Positions 35,624 to 43,797 of a DNA stretch of 64,000 nucleotides are shown here, piece by piece. A program made the translations under genes and the position numbers. Under the pieces are notes generated by a model. The model saw nothing but the letters and a program-made list of their open reading frames with translations, was not told the origin of the DNA and ran no database searches. Within the stretch, counting starts at the first letter, position 1. The number at the start of each line of letters is the position of its first letter. Location of the stretch: contig NZ_CP054394.1 of assembly GCF_022539405.1 (NCBI RefSeq), forward strand, positions 2,426,501 to 2,490,500. Reading direction: 5' to 3'. The DNA comes from Natranaerofaba carboxydovora (GTDB lineage: Bacteria; Bacillota; Natranaerobiia; Natranaerobiales; Natranaerofabaceae).

Positions 35624-37308
35624 TAGCTCTCACTCCCTTTTTCTTTATTCTTTTTATAGATATATTTGTCTTTAACACTTTCACAAATATCATTGTAAAT
35701 TTCTTTGATTTTTTCACTTTGTTCTTTTAGATTATCTCCTATTAAAAACATGTGAAACATTCGCTCTTCATTTTTAACAACTTTCAAACTATCTATATAA
35801 GGCGAAATTTCATTTGCTGGAATGAGCTGTGTATTACCATCGTTATCATCAATCACTATCTTTAACTCTGTTTCATCTTTAGTCTCCCATTTAAGTAATT
35901 TTGGTAAAATCTTTTTGTAAAGAAAAACTACATCCGAGTGCTTATCATTAATTTCTGTCAATATTAAGTCTATATCGTCTTGGATAATCTCAGAACATCT
36001 ATTTTTAAAATCAGTAAAATTAGCATCCTCTTTTGCTTCTTTATTAACTTTTGTGTAAATATCTTTAAAAAACTTGTAGTACATGTCATACCTTTTAAAG
36101 ATAGAATAAATATTCTCCGTTTTTCTTAATATAAAAGTCTCTATCAATAAAAATAAGTTGTTAATTATTTTTATATCTTTATTATGTAAATCTTCTTTTT
36201 GTGAAAAAATTGTTTTTATTAGATTATTAAACCAACCCTCATCACAGTAAAAATAATCTTCATATCCTTCGTTTGAAGTGTTCTCATAATCATTAATCTT
36301 ACTCCAAAGGTTATCAAAACCATTTTCCATTAATATTAGACGTATCTTCTCGTATTCCTCTTTTTGATTATTAAAATATATTTGGATTAAAATCTCTGTT
36401 ATTTTTCCAACTATTTGATCCATTCTTACTTTACCATGATGGTAAATCAAATACTTATGTGTTAGGTATCGCTGATGAAAAAAAGATTCAATACTGGATA
36501 AAGCTTGTCCTTTCGGCAAAATCCTATAGATGTCTTCTTCGGTGCGAGCTATAGTGAAGTTATTTAAAAGTCTTTCTATATCAAATTTTCCTAATTCTAG
36601 CCCAGAAGAATAGGGGTCTCTCAAGGTATAATCTAACCTGTCCGCATCCACCTCACCTGAAGCAATTTCATACAATGTATGTATTATGTTTTCTTCATCT
36701 TCTGCTACATCACCCTGGTTTATGATTTTCTTAGCTAATAACCTGCTAAAATATTGAAATTCTGTCAGTTTGCTTTCTGGAAGTATTTCATCAATTATTT
36801 TAAGACTAATGTATTCGTGCAGTTTTCCTTCATCTAATAAGTTTGCAGCACCAAAATGATTAATCATTTCAGTGCAGTTCTCAAATATCTGTTTTTCAGG
36901 TCCTTTAATATCGTCTTTTGTATCAAACAATTCTCTCAAATAATTACTTACTGCACTTTCTACTGTATGACTATATGGAAAATGTCCAACATCATGTAAT
37001 AAACAGGCAAGCCTTACACTTTGAAATAGCAATCCTCTAGTAAAATCGAAAACAAATTTAGATTCAGGATCATCTAATTTATCACGTAAAGCTACTTTGC
37101 CTGGGTGCCTTAAATTAAAACCATATTTTTTAAAAGTTTGATCTTCTGCTTCAAAAAATTCTTCTGCCACATCAACATATCTAGCAGAGTTTAACTCACT
37201 GACTAAATATTTTTTTAAAAACTCAAAAGCATCTCGAATGAAACTTTTGACTGCAGGATCAGAAAAATCTTGAGTAGCATTTAGAAAAATATCTCCACCT
37301 ATCTTCAT
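35623..37308 (-). CDS. HD-domain phosphohydrolase (SAMHD1/dGTPase-like)
   Basis: 561 residues. LACLLHDVGHFPYSHTVES carries the H..HD core, and GEVDADRLDYTLRDPYSSG with ERLLNNF is the typical downstream segment of YdhJ/SAMHD1-like enzymes. FFHQRYLTHKYLIYHHGKV completes the site. These hydrolyse (d)NTPs or related nucleotides, and some act in phage defence by nucleotide depletion. The C-terminal 250 residues are unassigned. It is coupled to a winged-helix gene and close to toxin-antitoxin and IS genes. Confidence 0.82.
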   Translation of the reverse strand: MKIGGDIFLNATQDFSDPAVKSFIRDAFEFLKKYLVSELNSARYVDVAEEFFEAEDQTFKKYGFNLRHPGKVALRDKLDDPESKFVFDFTRGLLFQSVRLACLLHDVGHFPYSHTVESAVSNYLRELFDTKDDIKGPEKQIFENCTEMINHFGAANLLDEGKLHEYISLKIIDEILPESKLTEFQYFSRLLAKKIINQGDVAEDEENIIHTLYEIASGEVDADRLDYTLRDPYSSGLELGKFDIERLLNNFTIARTEEDIYRILPKGQALSSIESFFHQRYLTHKYLIYHHGKVRMDQIVGKITEILIQIYFNNQKEEYEKIRLILMENGFDNLWSKINDYENTSNEGYEDYFYCDEGWFNNLIKTIFSQKEDLHNKDIKIINNLFLLIETFILRKTENIYSIFKRYDMYYKFFKDIYTKVNKEAKEDANFTDFKNRCSEIIQDDIDLILTEINDKHSDVVFLYKKILPKLLKWETKDETELKIVIDDNDGNTQLIPANEISPYIDSLKVVKNEERMFHMFLIGDNLKEQSEKIKEIYNDICESVKDKYIYKKNKEKGSES

Positions 37309-37467
37309 GACACCTAGTGAATGTAGAAATCTACAGTGTTTATTTGAAGGATAGGTATGATAAGCAGTTCCATTTTATTATAAAAATCCCTCTAATTTTG
37401 TCGAAACTCTGTATTTTTGCTAGTTTTTATGGCGGGTGTATTTGGATGAGTTTTTGATACCTATCAC

Positions 37468-37493
37468 ACAGGGGCTGTCCCTCTGTGTCGTCC
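37468..37493. repeat. REP-like hairpin before the HD gene
   Basis: ACACAGGGGCTGTCCCTCTGTGT forms a near-perfect hairpin in the 186-nt gap upstream of the HD gene. No T-tract. It resembles the GGGACGG-type palindromes common in Firmicutes. Confidence 0.45.
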
Positions 37494-37494
37494 T

Positions 37495-38043
37495 TTAAAC
37501 CTGCTCTCTAATCCATATACTGCTTTTATCATTAGTATCATGCATAACAAAATCAAATTCTCCTAAAAATGGACCACTAAGCTCATCATCACCTTCATAG
37601 TCCACAATATACGTAATTGCTGAAGCCGAATGTCCTAATATTGATATCAAGTTTTCCATTGCTGTTTTTTTAAGCATTTCATATTTAGGTTCTATTTTAA
37701 AGTCGTCAATGTATAGTATCCCTGATTTTAAAGCATACTCTTCTTTTATAGGACCATTTTTATCTACTAAAAATGATACTGCCCATAAAGAATCTCCGTC
37801 AATTTCATCCGCTAAATCTAAAATATCTAAAGGGGTATCATCTAAAACATTATAATATGGAAAGAAGTAGCACCTAAAGCTACCGATTTCAAAGGTTTCA
37901 ATCTCATCAGTTACCTCATCTTCTCTCATTACAGGTTTTTCAGCAACAAACTTGCCGATGTGAGTTATTGCTTTTAAATCTGTTAAGTTTGAGCGGGTCT
38001 CAAGGTCAATATAAATAAGGTCAATAATTTCTTCTAAGCTCAT
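37495..38043 (-). CDS. hypothetical protein downstream of ImmA remnant
   Basis: 182 residues, acidic, no recognised motif. It starts MSLEEIIDLIYIDLETRSNL and contains several short strand-like stretches (SFRCYFFPYYNVL, SAITYIVDYEGDDELSG). The start overlaps the ImmA-like ORF by 4 nt, so the two were one operon. It may be the cognate substrate or target protein of the peptidase. Unknown function. Confidence 0.55.
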   Translation of the reverse strand: MSLEEIIDLIYIDLETRSNLTDLKAITHIGKFVAEKPVMREDEVTDEIETFEIGSFRCYFFPYYNVLDDTPLDILDLADEIDGDSLWAVSFLVDKNGPIKEEYALKSGILYIDDFKIEPKYEMLKKTAMENLISILGHSASAITYIVDYEGDDELSGPFLGEFDFVMHDTNDKSSIWIREQV

Positions 38044-38255
38044 AATTCTGCCTCCTTATAAAGAAACACAACTTTTCCCGTGTAATAATACAAATTTAAT
38101 TCAGCAGCAATTTCATTACAGAATTGTTCCGTAAAGTCATCCGCCGGGAGCATCTGGCAAAGGTCAAAGGCTGCACTTCTGCCAACAAAAATATGGGCTA
38201 GTTCATGAACCAGGGTAAACATTCTTGCCGCTTTAACATCTCTTTTACTTACAAG
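38040..38255 (-). pseudogene. ImmA/IrrE-type metallopeptidase, N-terminus lost
   Basis: The zinc motif HELAH sits in FTLVHELAHIFVG, preceded in frame by SKRDVKAARM, as in the XRE/ImmA family, but a TAG (38258-38256) cuts the frame just before. The remaining ORF from ATG 38222 is 60 codons with a later acidic segment (NEIAAELNLY). ImmA peptidases cleave repressors. Only the catalytic core remains, so it is probably inactive or a remnant. Confidence 0.6.
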
Positions 38256-38372
38256 CTAAGTTCATAAGCCTAGGTAAATTCTAAGTTGATTTAACCTATA
38301 TTTTTATTATAACAGTTTATTTATTTAATTCCCATATTAACCAAGCTAACCATCACCCTCATAGTCCAGTTT

Positions 38373-38414
38373 AAAAAAGCAGGTAGTCACGCTAACTTGA
38401 ACGGGACCACCTGC
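38373..38414 (-). terminator. minus-strand terminator, repeat family copy B
   Basis: GCAGGTAGT and ACCACCTGC pair around AACTTGAACG, followed on the minus strand by TTTTTTAA. Homologous to 35076-35114 and 43213-43253; the wider repeat reaches about 38455. Confidence 0.55.
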
Positions 38415-38793
38415 CATATGTTCTAGCACTCGCCTCAATTAAAATACCTATCTTAAATTCAACAATAGCCGAGATCGCCTATCTTAATTATTGATAGACG
38501 ATCTCTCCGCTCCTTCTGCCTAATTGGCAGATGAGCATTGATGTTTCTTTTTTTCCCTTTTTATAGCTTTTTCTTGCAAAATTGTCAACTTTATCCTCCG
38601 TTTTTTACCTAAATAATTGTACTCTTATGAATATTATACCATCAATTAGTAAAAATATAAAACATATATTAGCTTTGCAAACTAAGTCAGTAAGGTTATT
38701 AATAACTCTTATAAAATTATAGTGAATGTTACTCAAGCTGCTAGTGAAACATTCGAAAATACTAAAAAATATACTGTCCAAACTAAAACAAAA
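38415..38793. other. gap with inverted repeats, no gene
   Basis: Contains the GAGATCG-CTATC (38471-38483)/GATAG-CGATCTC (38493-38505) inverted repeat with one mismatch and a small CTGCC/GGCAG hairpin nearby. Short open frames around 38605-38826 lack start signals and are not credible. Confidence 0.5.
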
Positions 38794-38821
38794 CTCGCCC
38801 ATAAGAAAACTTATAGGCGAG
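38794..38821 (-). terminator. probable terminator after Rpn-like tail gene
   Basis: CTCGCC-ATAAG and CTTAT-GGCGAG arms with one mismatch, followed on the minus strand by TTTTGTTTT. Confidence 0.5.
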
Positions 38822-38853
38822 CTCATAAGTCATTATACCGGGAGATTAGATTT

Positions 38854-39024
38854 CTAACTCTCCTGCTCAGAAACCTCTTCTTTGGTTAGGCCAGTTATTT
38901 CTATTATCTCATTTATTTTATAACCTTTTTCCAACATTTGTTTAGCTATCTCTTTTTTTCCTTCTTCTCTACCTTTTTCTTTACCACGTTTCTCCCATGA
39001 TGTAACTAACTTTTCTTTTTTCAA
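38854..39024 (-). CDS. stand-alone Rpn-like C-terminal tail (locus 1)
   Basis: 56 residues from TTG 39024, with AGAGG 9 nt upstream. The sequence (KLVTSWEKRGKEKGREEG, then EIAKQMLEKGYKINEI, GLTKEEVSE) duplicates the tail of the adjacent upstream gene. E. coli Rpn proteins carry intragenic short forms that bind and inhibit the nuclease; this separate tail looks like a permanent version of such a product. It lies directly downstream of the truncated Rpn-like gene (39026-39462). Confidence 0.6.
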   Translation of the reverse strand: MKKEKLVTSWEKRGKEKGREEGKKEIAKQMLEKGYKINEIIEITGLTKEEVSEQES

Positions 39025-39025
39025 G

Positions 39026-39462
39026 TTAATTAACCTCTTTTCTAATCTTCTCAACTTCTTCTTTAGTTAGGCCAGTATGTTTTATTATTTTCGCTATATC
39101 TTCCCCATCAGCTAACATGCTCTTAGCTATCTCTTTTTTTCCTTCTTCTCTACCTTCTTCTCTGCCTTCTTCTCTACCGCGTTTCTCCCAAGATGTTACT
39201 AATTTTTCCAACTTGCTCACCTCCCCTGGTGGAAGTTCTTCTGATAGTTCTTCTTTAATCTTTTCTTCTTCTTCAGGTTCTAAACCAATATATGCATCCA
39301 TGAAAGTGACTAGAATTTCCATTCTTGCTTCATCAATCTCTAGCTTAAGCATCATTCGCAAGAATTCTTTTTTGACCTGTTTCTTTTCCTCTTCGGTGTA
39401 ATCCATTTTACTCATTAGTGCTGCCACTACAGGGTTTTCTCTTCTTAGGTATTCTTTCCAGT
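39026..39462 (-). pseudogene. Rpn-like gene truncated at its 5' side by TnpB element
   Basis: The ORF from ATG 39427 reads AALMSKMDYTEEEKKQVKKE, FLRMMLKLEIDEARMEIL and an acidic stretch, then the coiled tail LEKLVTSWEKRGREEGREEG. The frame continues upstream (HWKEYLRRENPVVA) to 39463 and stops exactly where IS200/IS605 sequence begins. The PD-(D/E)XK nuclease part, usual for the Rpn/DUF4351 family, is missing. The paralogue at 52300-52899 shows the same downstream half. Confidence 0.65.
39209..39226 (-). promoter_or_regulatory. internal ribosome site for the Rpn tail (locus 1)
   Basis: GGGGAGGTG lies 6-7 nt before an in-frame TTG at 39211 inside the Rpn-like gene. Initiation there would give a 61-residue tail protein starting LEKLVTSWEKRG (Leu read as Met). 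Confidence 0.5.
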
Positions 39463-39469
39463 GAACTAC

Positions 39470-39700
39470 TCACGACTAAAGTCGCGAGCTTCTAGCCGCC
39501 CCCAAACTGTTCAGGATGCGCCAGCATACAAATCGCAACCTAGCAGAAGGGGAATACTATACGGGTATCCTATATCCCGGGTATGCCGCCAGTTAAAGAT
39601 ATAAGAGTTCCCATATAGCCAACTATAGCGGGTTCACAGAAGCCGCATAGTACATATACAGCATATAGCTATATACGTTACCTCATATTGCTATGAAGTT
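39470..39700 (-). ncRNA. probable omegaRNA of TnpB element
   Basis: About 220 nt between the tnpB stop and the right end, slightly overlapping the gene end. TnpB guide RNAs occupy this position. Visible pairs include CCCGGGATATAGGATACCCG and the terminal CTCGCGACTTTAGTCGTGAG hairpin. The guide would be the flanking Rpn-like sequence. Confidence 0.5.
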
Positions 39701-41113
39701 TTGGTTTCTAAGTTTGGCCTTGCGCTCTTTGACATCTTTTTTATTTATTCTTGGAAAAACCCTATAGAATTTACGATGAAGATTCATGCTTCCGTTAAAA
39801 TCAGCGTTTAAAATCTTTCCATCTTCAAAGATAATCAGGCTACAGCCATTACCTGTAAGCGAAAACCTTTCGCCTACTTGTTTATCTTTATAATGAATCT
39901 GTGAAGTCATAAAAGCGCTTCTTTCTGTGACATAGATCTTTTCATGGTAAGCTTTGTACCTTGTGTATTTGATGATTTTTCCGTGTAGCCAGTAGTTACG
40001 TTTTAGATTCATTTTCTTTGCTTTGGATGCGCCTTTTTTCTGCTTGAAGCTTTTTAAGTGTTCGAAGATGACAACTTCAACGCCGTACTCTTTTGCCAGC
40101 TCAACGATTCTTGCGCTAACTTTATGAGCTGTGTCTTTATTCAAGTTTGAAGTATAGTCCCAAAGCTTTTTATTGGACTTCTCGCTTTTTACAGGCTTAC
40201 CGCTTAGTCTTTGCTTTTTCGTGATCTTTTGAAGTGCCTGGTATCTTAGGCAATTTACCTTTTTACCGGATATGAACTCTGTTTTAAGTAGCTTATAGCT
40301 CTGTTTGATAGTTATTACAGCTAAATGACTTATTCCCAAATCTATCGCCATTGTAATAAGCTCTGGTTTATCTTTTAGGTAAGTCTTTAGCTTTTTCATG
40401 TTGATTTTCTTTTTAAACGGGAAGCATAAATACCACTCGCCTTTTTTGAAAGACAGAGATGGCGAACACATTTTGTAGTAAGGGTTTGTCCCAAACGTGT
40501 CTTTTATAATCTCTTTAATTTCCTGTTTAGAGTAGCCATTAGCTTTAAGTTTACTTCTAAGCTCTTTCTTTTGAGCTTCGATTTCCTGGTGCTTAAAGTG
40601 GTCTTTGTGCATCCTGTTAAACTGTTCTGTTAGCTTAGTTGGATAATTAACCATACTCCACTTATTGCCGTCAAACACTCTAAGTTTTATAAACTGGTTC
40701 TGAATATCTTCGAACTCCAGGCTAAAGTCATTATTGTAAAAAGTAGGACTCATGTTTGGCTTTGGAAGCCTGGGAGCATTTTTGTTTTTGTTTTTGAGCC
40801 AGTTATTGTAGTTTGACCTGTAGCTGTTCATTTTGCCTATGGCGTGGTTAATGATGCTTCTCTTTAGTACAGAAGGCGGTACATTGTGTTTTTCATTTAG
40901 CGGAATTTCGGGCTCCGGGTTATCCCTTGTTCTTATGGTAAGCCGCTCCAACTCTCTCATCGGAAACTTGTAATCTAATATTTCCATGTTGTCGGCAATA
41001 ACGTCTATATAGAATGACAGCAATTTGTTGATCTCGTCTTTAGTTTTTTGCAGGTTTTCGAGCTTTCCCATATTTGGATCTATTATTTTTAGCTTGATAG
41101 TTTTAGTAGCCAC
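39683..41113 (-). CDS. tnpB: TnpB RNA-guided nuclease (zinc-ribbon cysteines lost)
   Basis: About 476 residues. RuvC residues are intact: AIDLGISHLAV (Asp), VVIFEHLKS (Glu) and KILNADFNGSMNL (Asp). The ribbon between the second and third motif, usually with four Cys, reads TSQIHYKDKQVGERF and GNGCSLII and keeps only one Cys. The N-terminal half is basic and helical. TnpB cuts DNA beside a transposon-specific motif, guided by omegaRNA. I favour GTG 41113, with GTGAGGAG upstream; ATG 41134 has no SD. Confidence 0.85.
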   Translation of the reverse strand: MATKTIKLKIIDPNMGKLENLQKTKDEINKLLSFYIDVIADNMEILDYKFPMRELERLTIRTRDNPEPEIPLNEKHNVPPSVLKRSIINHAIGKMNSYRSNYNNWLKNKNKNAPRLPKPNMSPTFYNNDFSLEFEDIQNQFIKLRVFDGNKWSMVNYPTKLTEQFNRMHKDHFKHQEIEAQKKELRSKLKANGYSKQEIKEIIKDTFGTNPYYKMCSPSLSFKKGEWYLCFPFKKKINMKKLKTYLKDKPELITMAIDLGISHLAVITIKQSYKLLKTEFISGKKVNCLRYQALQKITKKQRLSGKPVKSEKSNKKLWDYTSNLNKDTAHKVSARIVELAKEYGVEVVIFEHLKSFKQKKGASKAKKMNLKRNYWLHGKIIKYTRYKAYHEKIYVTERSAFMTSQIHYKDKQVGERFSLTGNGCSLIIFEDGKILNADFNGSMNLHRKFYRVFPRINKKDVKERKAKLRNQNFIAI

Positions 41114-41246
41114 GAACTCCTCACCCTTTAACATTTAATCTTGAAGCATTCTTTCATATTGGAGAGTCAGTATGATAGGCTCTAACTCATGACTAAAGTC
41201 ACAAGTATGTGAGCCGTTTGTAATCAAAATTGGCGGGTTTTGAATA

Positions 41247-42122
41247 TTAACTGTTCAAAAGGTTTTCTAAGTACTTTTTAAAATCCTCACTGATATCTTC
41301 TCTATGAAGAGCAAACTCCACAGTAGTCTTAAGATACCCAAGTAAATCCCCTGCATCATATCTAATGCCTTCAAATTCATAAGCCACTACTGACTCTTTT
41401 TTGGCAAGGTCATTAAGGGCATCAGTAAGCTGTATCTCCCCTCCGCTTCCTGGCTTTGTCTTCTCTAGCAGTTCAAATACTCTAGGGCTTATAACATACC
41501 TACCCATAATAGCCAGGTTAGAAGGAGCTTCTTCTAGGGGAGGTTTTTCTACAAGTTCATCTACTTGAGAGGCTTTATCTGTTTCTTTACCGGTCTTTTT
41601 CACTATTCCATATCTACTTACTTCTTCGTCAGGTACTTGTTTAACCCCTATTACACTTGCTTTATCTTTTTCATAAATATCTATCATCTGCTTAAGACAA
41701 GGGGCTCCGTCTCTATTAACTACTATATCATCACCAAGCATAACCCCAAAGGGTTCATCCCCTACAAACTTCTTGGCATAAAGGATAGCATGGCCAAGAC
41801 CAAGGGGCTCTTTTTGTCTTATATAATGTATGTTTATGTCACTTGTTTTTTGAACTTTCTCTAAGAGGTCGTGTTTTTCTTTTTTCAAAAGGGTATCTTC
41901 TAGTTCATAAGCCTTATCAAAATGATTCTCTATAGCTTCTTTGCCCCGGCTTGTTATTATTAGGATGTCTTCTATACCTGACTCTATGGCTTCTTCTACT
42001 ATGTACTGGATAGTTGGTTTGTCTAGTATGGGAAGCATCTCTTTTGGTACAGCTTTGGTTGCAGGCAAAAACCTTGTTCCAAGGCCTGCTGCCGGGATCA
42101 CTGCTTTTTTCACCTTATTCAT
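41247..42122 (-). CDS. galU: UTP--glucose-1-phosphate uridylyltransferase (copy 2)
   Basis: 291 residues with KAVIPAAGLGTRFLPATKAVPKE split over the canonical motif. YIRQKEPLGLGHAIL and GVMLGDDIV are complete, including the metal-binding Asp that reads Val in copy 1. AAGGAGG lies 8-9 nt before ATG 42122. It is 13 nt downstream of the epimerase gene and forms one operon with it and probably with ugd, pgm and pgi: the route to UDP-glucose and UDP-uronates. Confidence 0.95.
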   Translation of the reverse strand: MNKVKKAVIPAAGLGTRFLPATKAVPKEMLPILDKPTIQYIVEEAIESGIEDILIITSRGKEAIENHFDKAYELEDTLLKKEKHDLLEKVQKTSDINIHYIRQKEPLGLGHAILYAKKFVGDEPFGVMLGDDIVVNRDGAPCLKQMIDIYEKDKASVIGVKQVPDEEVSRYGIVKKTGKETDKASQVDELVEKPPLEEAPSNLAIMGRYVISPRVFELLEKTKPGSGGEIQLTDALNDLAKKESVVAYEFEGIRYDAGDLLGYLKTTVEFALHREDISEDFKKYLENLLNS

Positions 42123-42135
42123 AACTACGTCCTCC

Positions 42136-43113
42136 TTATAATGTGATCCATTCTGCAAATACCTTTAGCCCCTCTTCTAAAGAAGTAGAAGGACTATAAC
42201 CAAGCTTCTCCTTTGACCTTGATATATCTGCATAAGTAATAGGAACATCCCCTGGTTGGTCAGGTGCCCATTCTATATTTGCTTCTTTGCCTAATACTTT
42301 CTCTATAGACCTTACAAGTTCTATCAGCTTAACCGGGGTGGAATTTCCCAGGTTGAAGTTCTCAAATAGGTGTTCGCTTTTTTGCTCCACTATTTCATAA
42401 TTAACAGCTTTCAGAATACCATCTACTATATCATCCACGTAGGTATAATCCCTTGCGCTGTAACCATCACCAAAGAGAGTTATCTTCTCGTCATTAAGTA
42501 TCCTCTCGGTGAACTTACGTATAGCAAGGTCCGGTCTTTGCCTTGGGCCAAAGACGGTAAAGAATCTTAGAGACACTGTGGGTATCTCATATAAGTCTGC
42601 GTATGTCTGACATAGGGTTTCTCCTGATATCTTGGTTGCAGCGTATGGTGATGCCGGGTTTAAAAGGGCATCGTCTTCACTAAAGGGTACTTTTTTGTTC
42701 TTACCGTATACTGAACTTGATGAGCCAAAGATAAATTTGTCTATCTTGTATTTTCTTGCCCCTTCTAGGAGGTTAAGAGTTCCTTCTATATTGGTAGACT
42801 GGTAGAGATAGGGCTTATTAAGTGAAGGTCTTACCCCTGCCCGTGCTGCCAGATGGATTATCACCTCCGGAGCATAGGTATCTATCACCTCATCTACAAG
42901 CTCTTTGTCCCTTATATCTCCTCTAACCAGATTAAAGTTATCATAGGATAGATGAGCTTTTATGTTGTCTTCTTTTAATCTAGCTGGATAAAAGTGATTA
43001 AAGTCATCTAAGGTTATTACTTCTTTACCTGCCTGAAGGAGTTTGTCTACAAGGTGACTACCTATAAAACCTGCTCCTCCTGTTACTAAGTATCTATTGT
43101 AGGTTAAGTCCAT
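42136..43113 (-). CDS. NAD-dependent UDP-glucuronate 4-epimerase-like protein
   Basis: An extended SDR of 325 residues. TGGAGFIGSHLVDKLL binds NAD, and DDFNHFYPARLKEDN is typical of the UDP-glucuronate/UDP-galacturonate epimerases. SSSSVYG and YAATKISGE give the Ser-Tyr-Lys triad. Between ugd and galU, the likely substrate is UDP-glucuronate, giving UDP-galacturonate. A UDP-glucose 4-epimerase is less likely. The SD is AGGAG. Confidence 0.82.
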   Translation of the reverse strand: MDLTYNRYLVTGGAGFIGSHLVDKLLQAGKEVITLDDFNHFYPARLKEDNIKAHLSYDNFNLVRGDIRDKELVDEVIDTYAPEVIIHLAARAGVRPSLNKPYLYQSTNIEGTLNLLEGARKYKIDKFIFGSSSSVYGKNKKVPFSEDDALLNPASPYAATKISGETLCQTYADLYEIPTVSLRFFTVFGPRQRPDLAIRKFTERILNDEKITLFGDGYSARDYTYVDDIVDGILKAVNYEIVEQKSEHLFENFNLGNSTPVKLIELVRSIEKVLGKEANIEWAPDQPGDVPITYADISRSKEKLGYSPSTSLEEGLKVFAEWITL

Positions 43114-43212
43114 TTGATTTCCAACTCCTATATTTTTATTTCCATCAAAGTAAAGAATTCAACAGATAAAGAGTTCAACAGAAGATCGCCTAATCCTGCC
43201 GGAAGGGATAAT

Positions 43213-43253
43213 AAAAACAGGTGGCCTCACCCACTTGTAAGTAAACCACCTGT
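43213..43253 (-). terminator. terminator, repeat family copy C
   Basis: ACAGGTGG and CCACCTGT pair; on the minus strand TTTTTATTAT follows. It serves the zinc-finger gene ending at 43255. Loop sequence is related to copies A and B. Confidence 0.7.
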
Positions 43254-43254
43254 G

Positions 43255-43614
43255 TTAGTTGATTGCTTCGATATCTTTACGGTCAAATTTCCATTCCCCA
43301 TCTTTTTTAACCGGTTCTAACTTTCCTTCTTTTATCATCAGGGAAATGGTCTCACAATTTTCTATTAACAAGTCTACTACATCCTCTATGTTTAACACTT
43401 TAGGACGCGTATTTGCTTCCTTTGTAGATAAGCATTTTGATAAGTTTTGTAAAAGCGACATCTCTTGTTTATTATATATTTTTTCATTGCAGTTAGGACA
43501 AATATACGGCTCTAAGCCTTTTATTCTTAGCTCATATTCGCCCCAACCAGTTTTTATATCTACAGCTTCTTTTTTCATTTTTTTATCACATAAATAACAA
43601 TTAATACCGGGCAT
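43255..43614 (-). CDS. YgiT-type zinc-finger/HTH protein
   Basis: 119 residues. CYLCDKKM and CPNCNEKIY form the two CxxC pairs of an MqsA/YgiT-like zinc domain. The rest (VLNIEDVVDLLIENCETI, then WKFDRKDIEAI) resembles an excisionase-like winged helix. Usually the antitoxin/regulator part of a TA pair, but no MqsR-like toxin is adjacent. It may be a solitary regulator. Confidence 0.65.
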   Translation of the reverse strand: MPGINCYLCDKKMKKEAVDIKTGWGEYELRIKGLEPYICPNCNEKIYNKQEMSLLQNLSKCLSTKEANTRPKVLNIEDVVDLLIENCETISLMIKEGKLEPVKKDGEWKFDRKDIEAIN

Positions 43615-43797
43615 TACTGTTCACCAACCCATTTTGATTATTTCTACATCATTTACAAAATTTAGCAAGGCAAAAGATAAAAAAATAGGGAAAATTAAAA
43701 GAGGACCGGACGCATCCAATCCCCTTAGGTGGTAGTCCGCAGACAGCCACCGCATTTCCTTATTAGTATTATACAGTAATCCATAAAGTTATTCAAG

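Larger units (their letters stand above)
39462..41215 (-). mobile_element. IS200/IS605-type element encoding TnpB only
   Basis: The left end (near 41215) and right end (near 39462) each carry the subterminal hairpins typical of the family: CTCATGACTAAAGTCACAAG near 41187-41206 and CTCACGACTAAAGTCGCGAG near 39469-39488. No TnpA is present, so it is IS1341-like. It lies at the broken end of the Rpn-like gene, indicating insertion (with loss of the 5' part) there. Confidence 0.7.

Noticed and set aside
38605-38826. 73-codon open frame on the minus strand
   Set aside because: No SD, hydrophobic nonsense-like sequence, overlaps a terminator hairpin.
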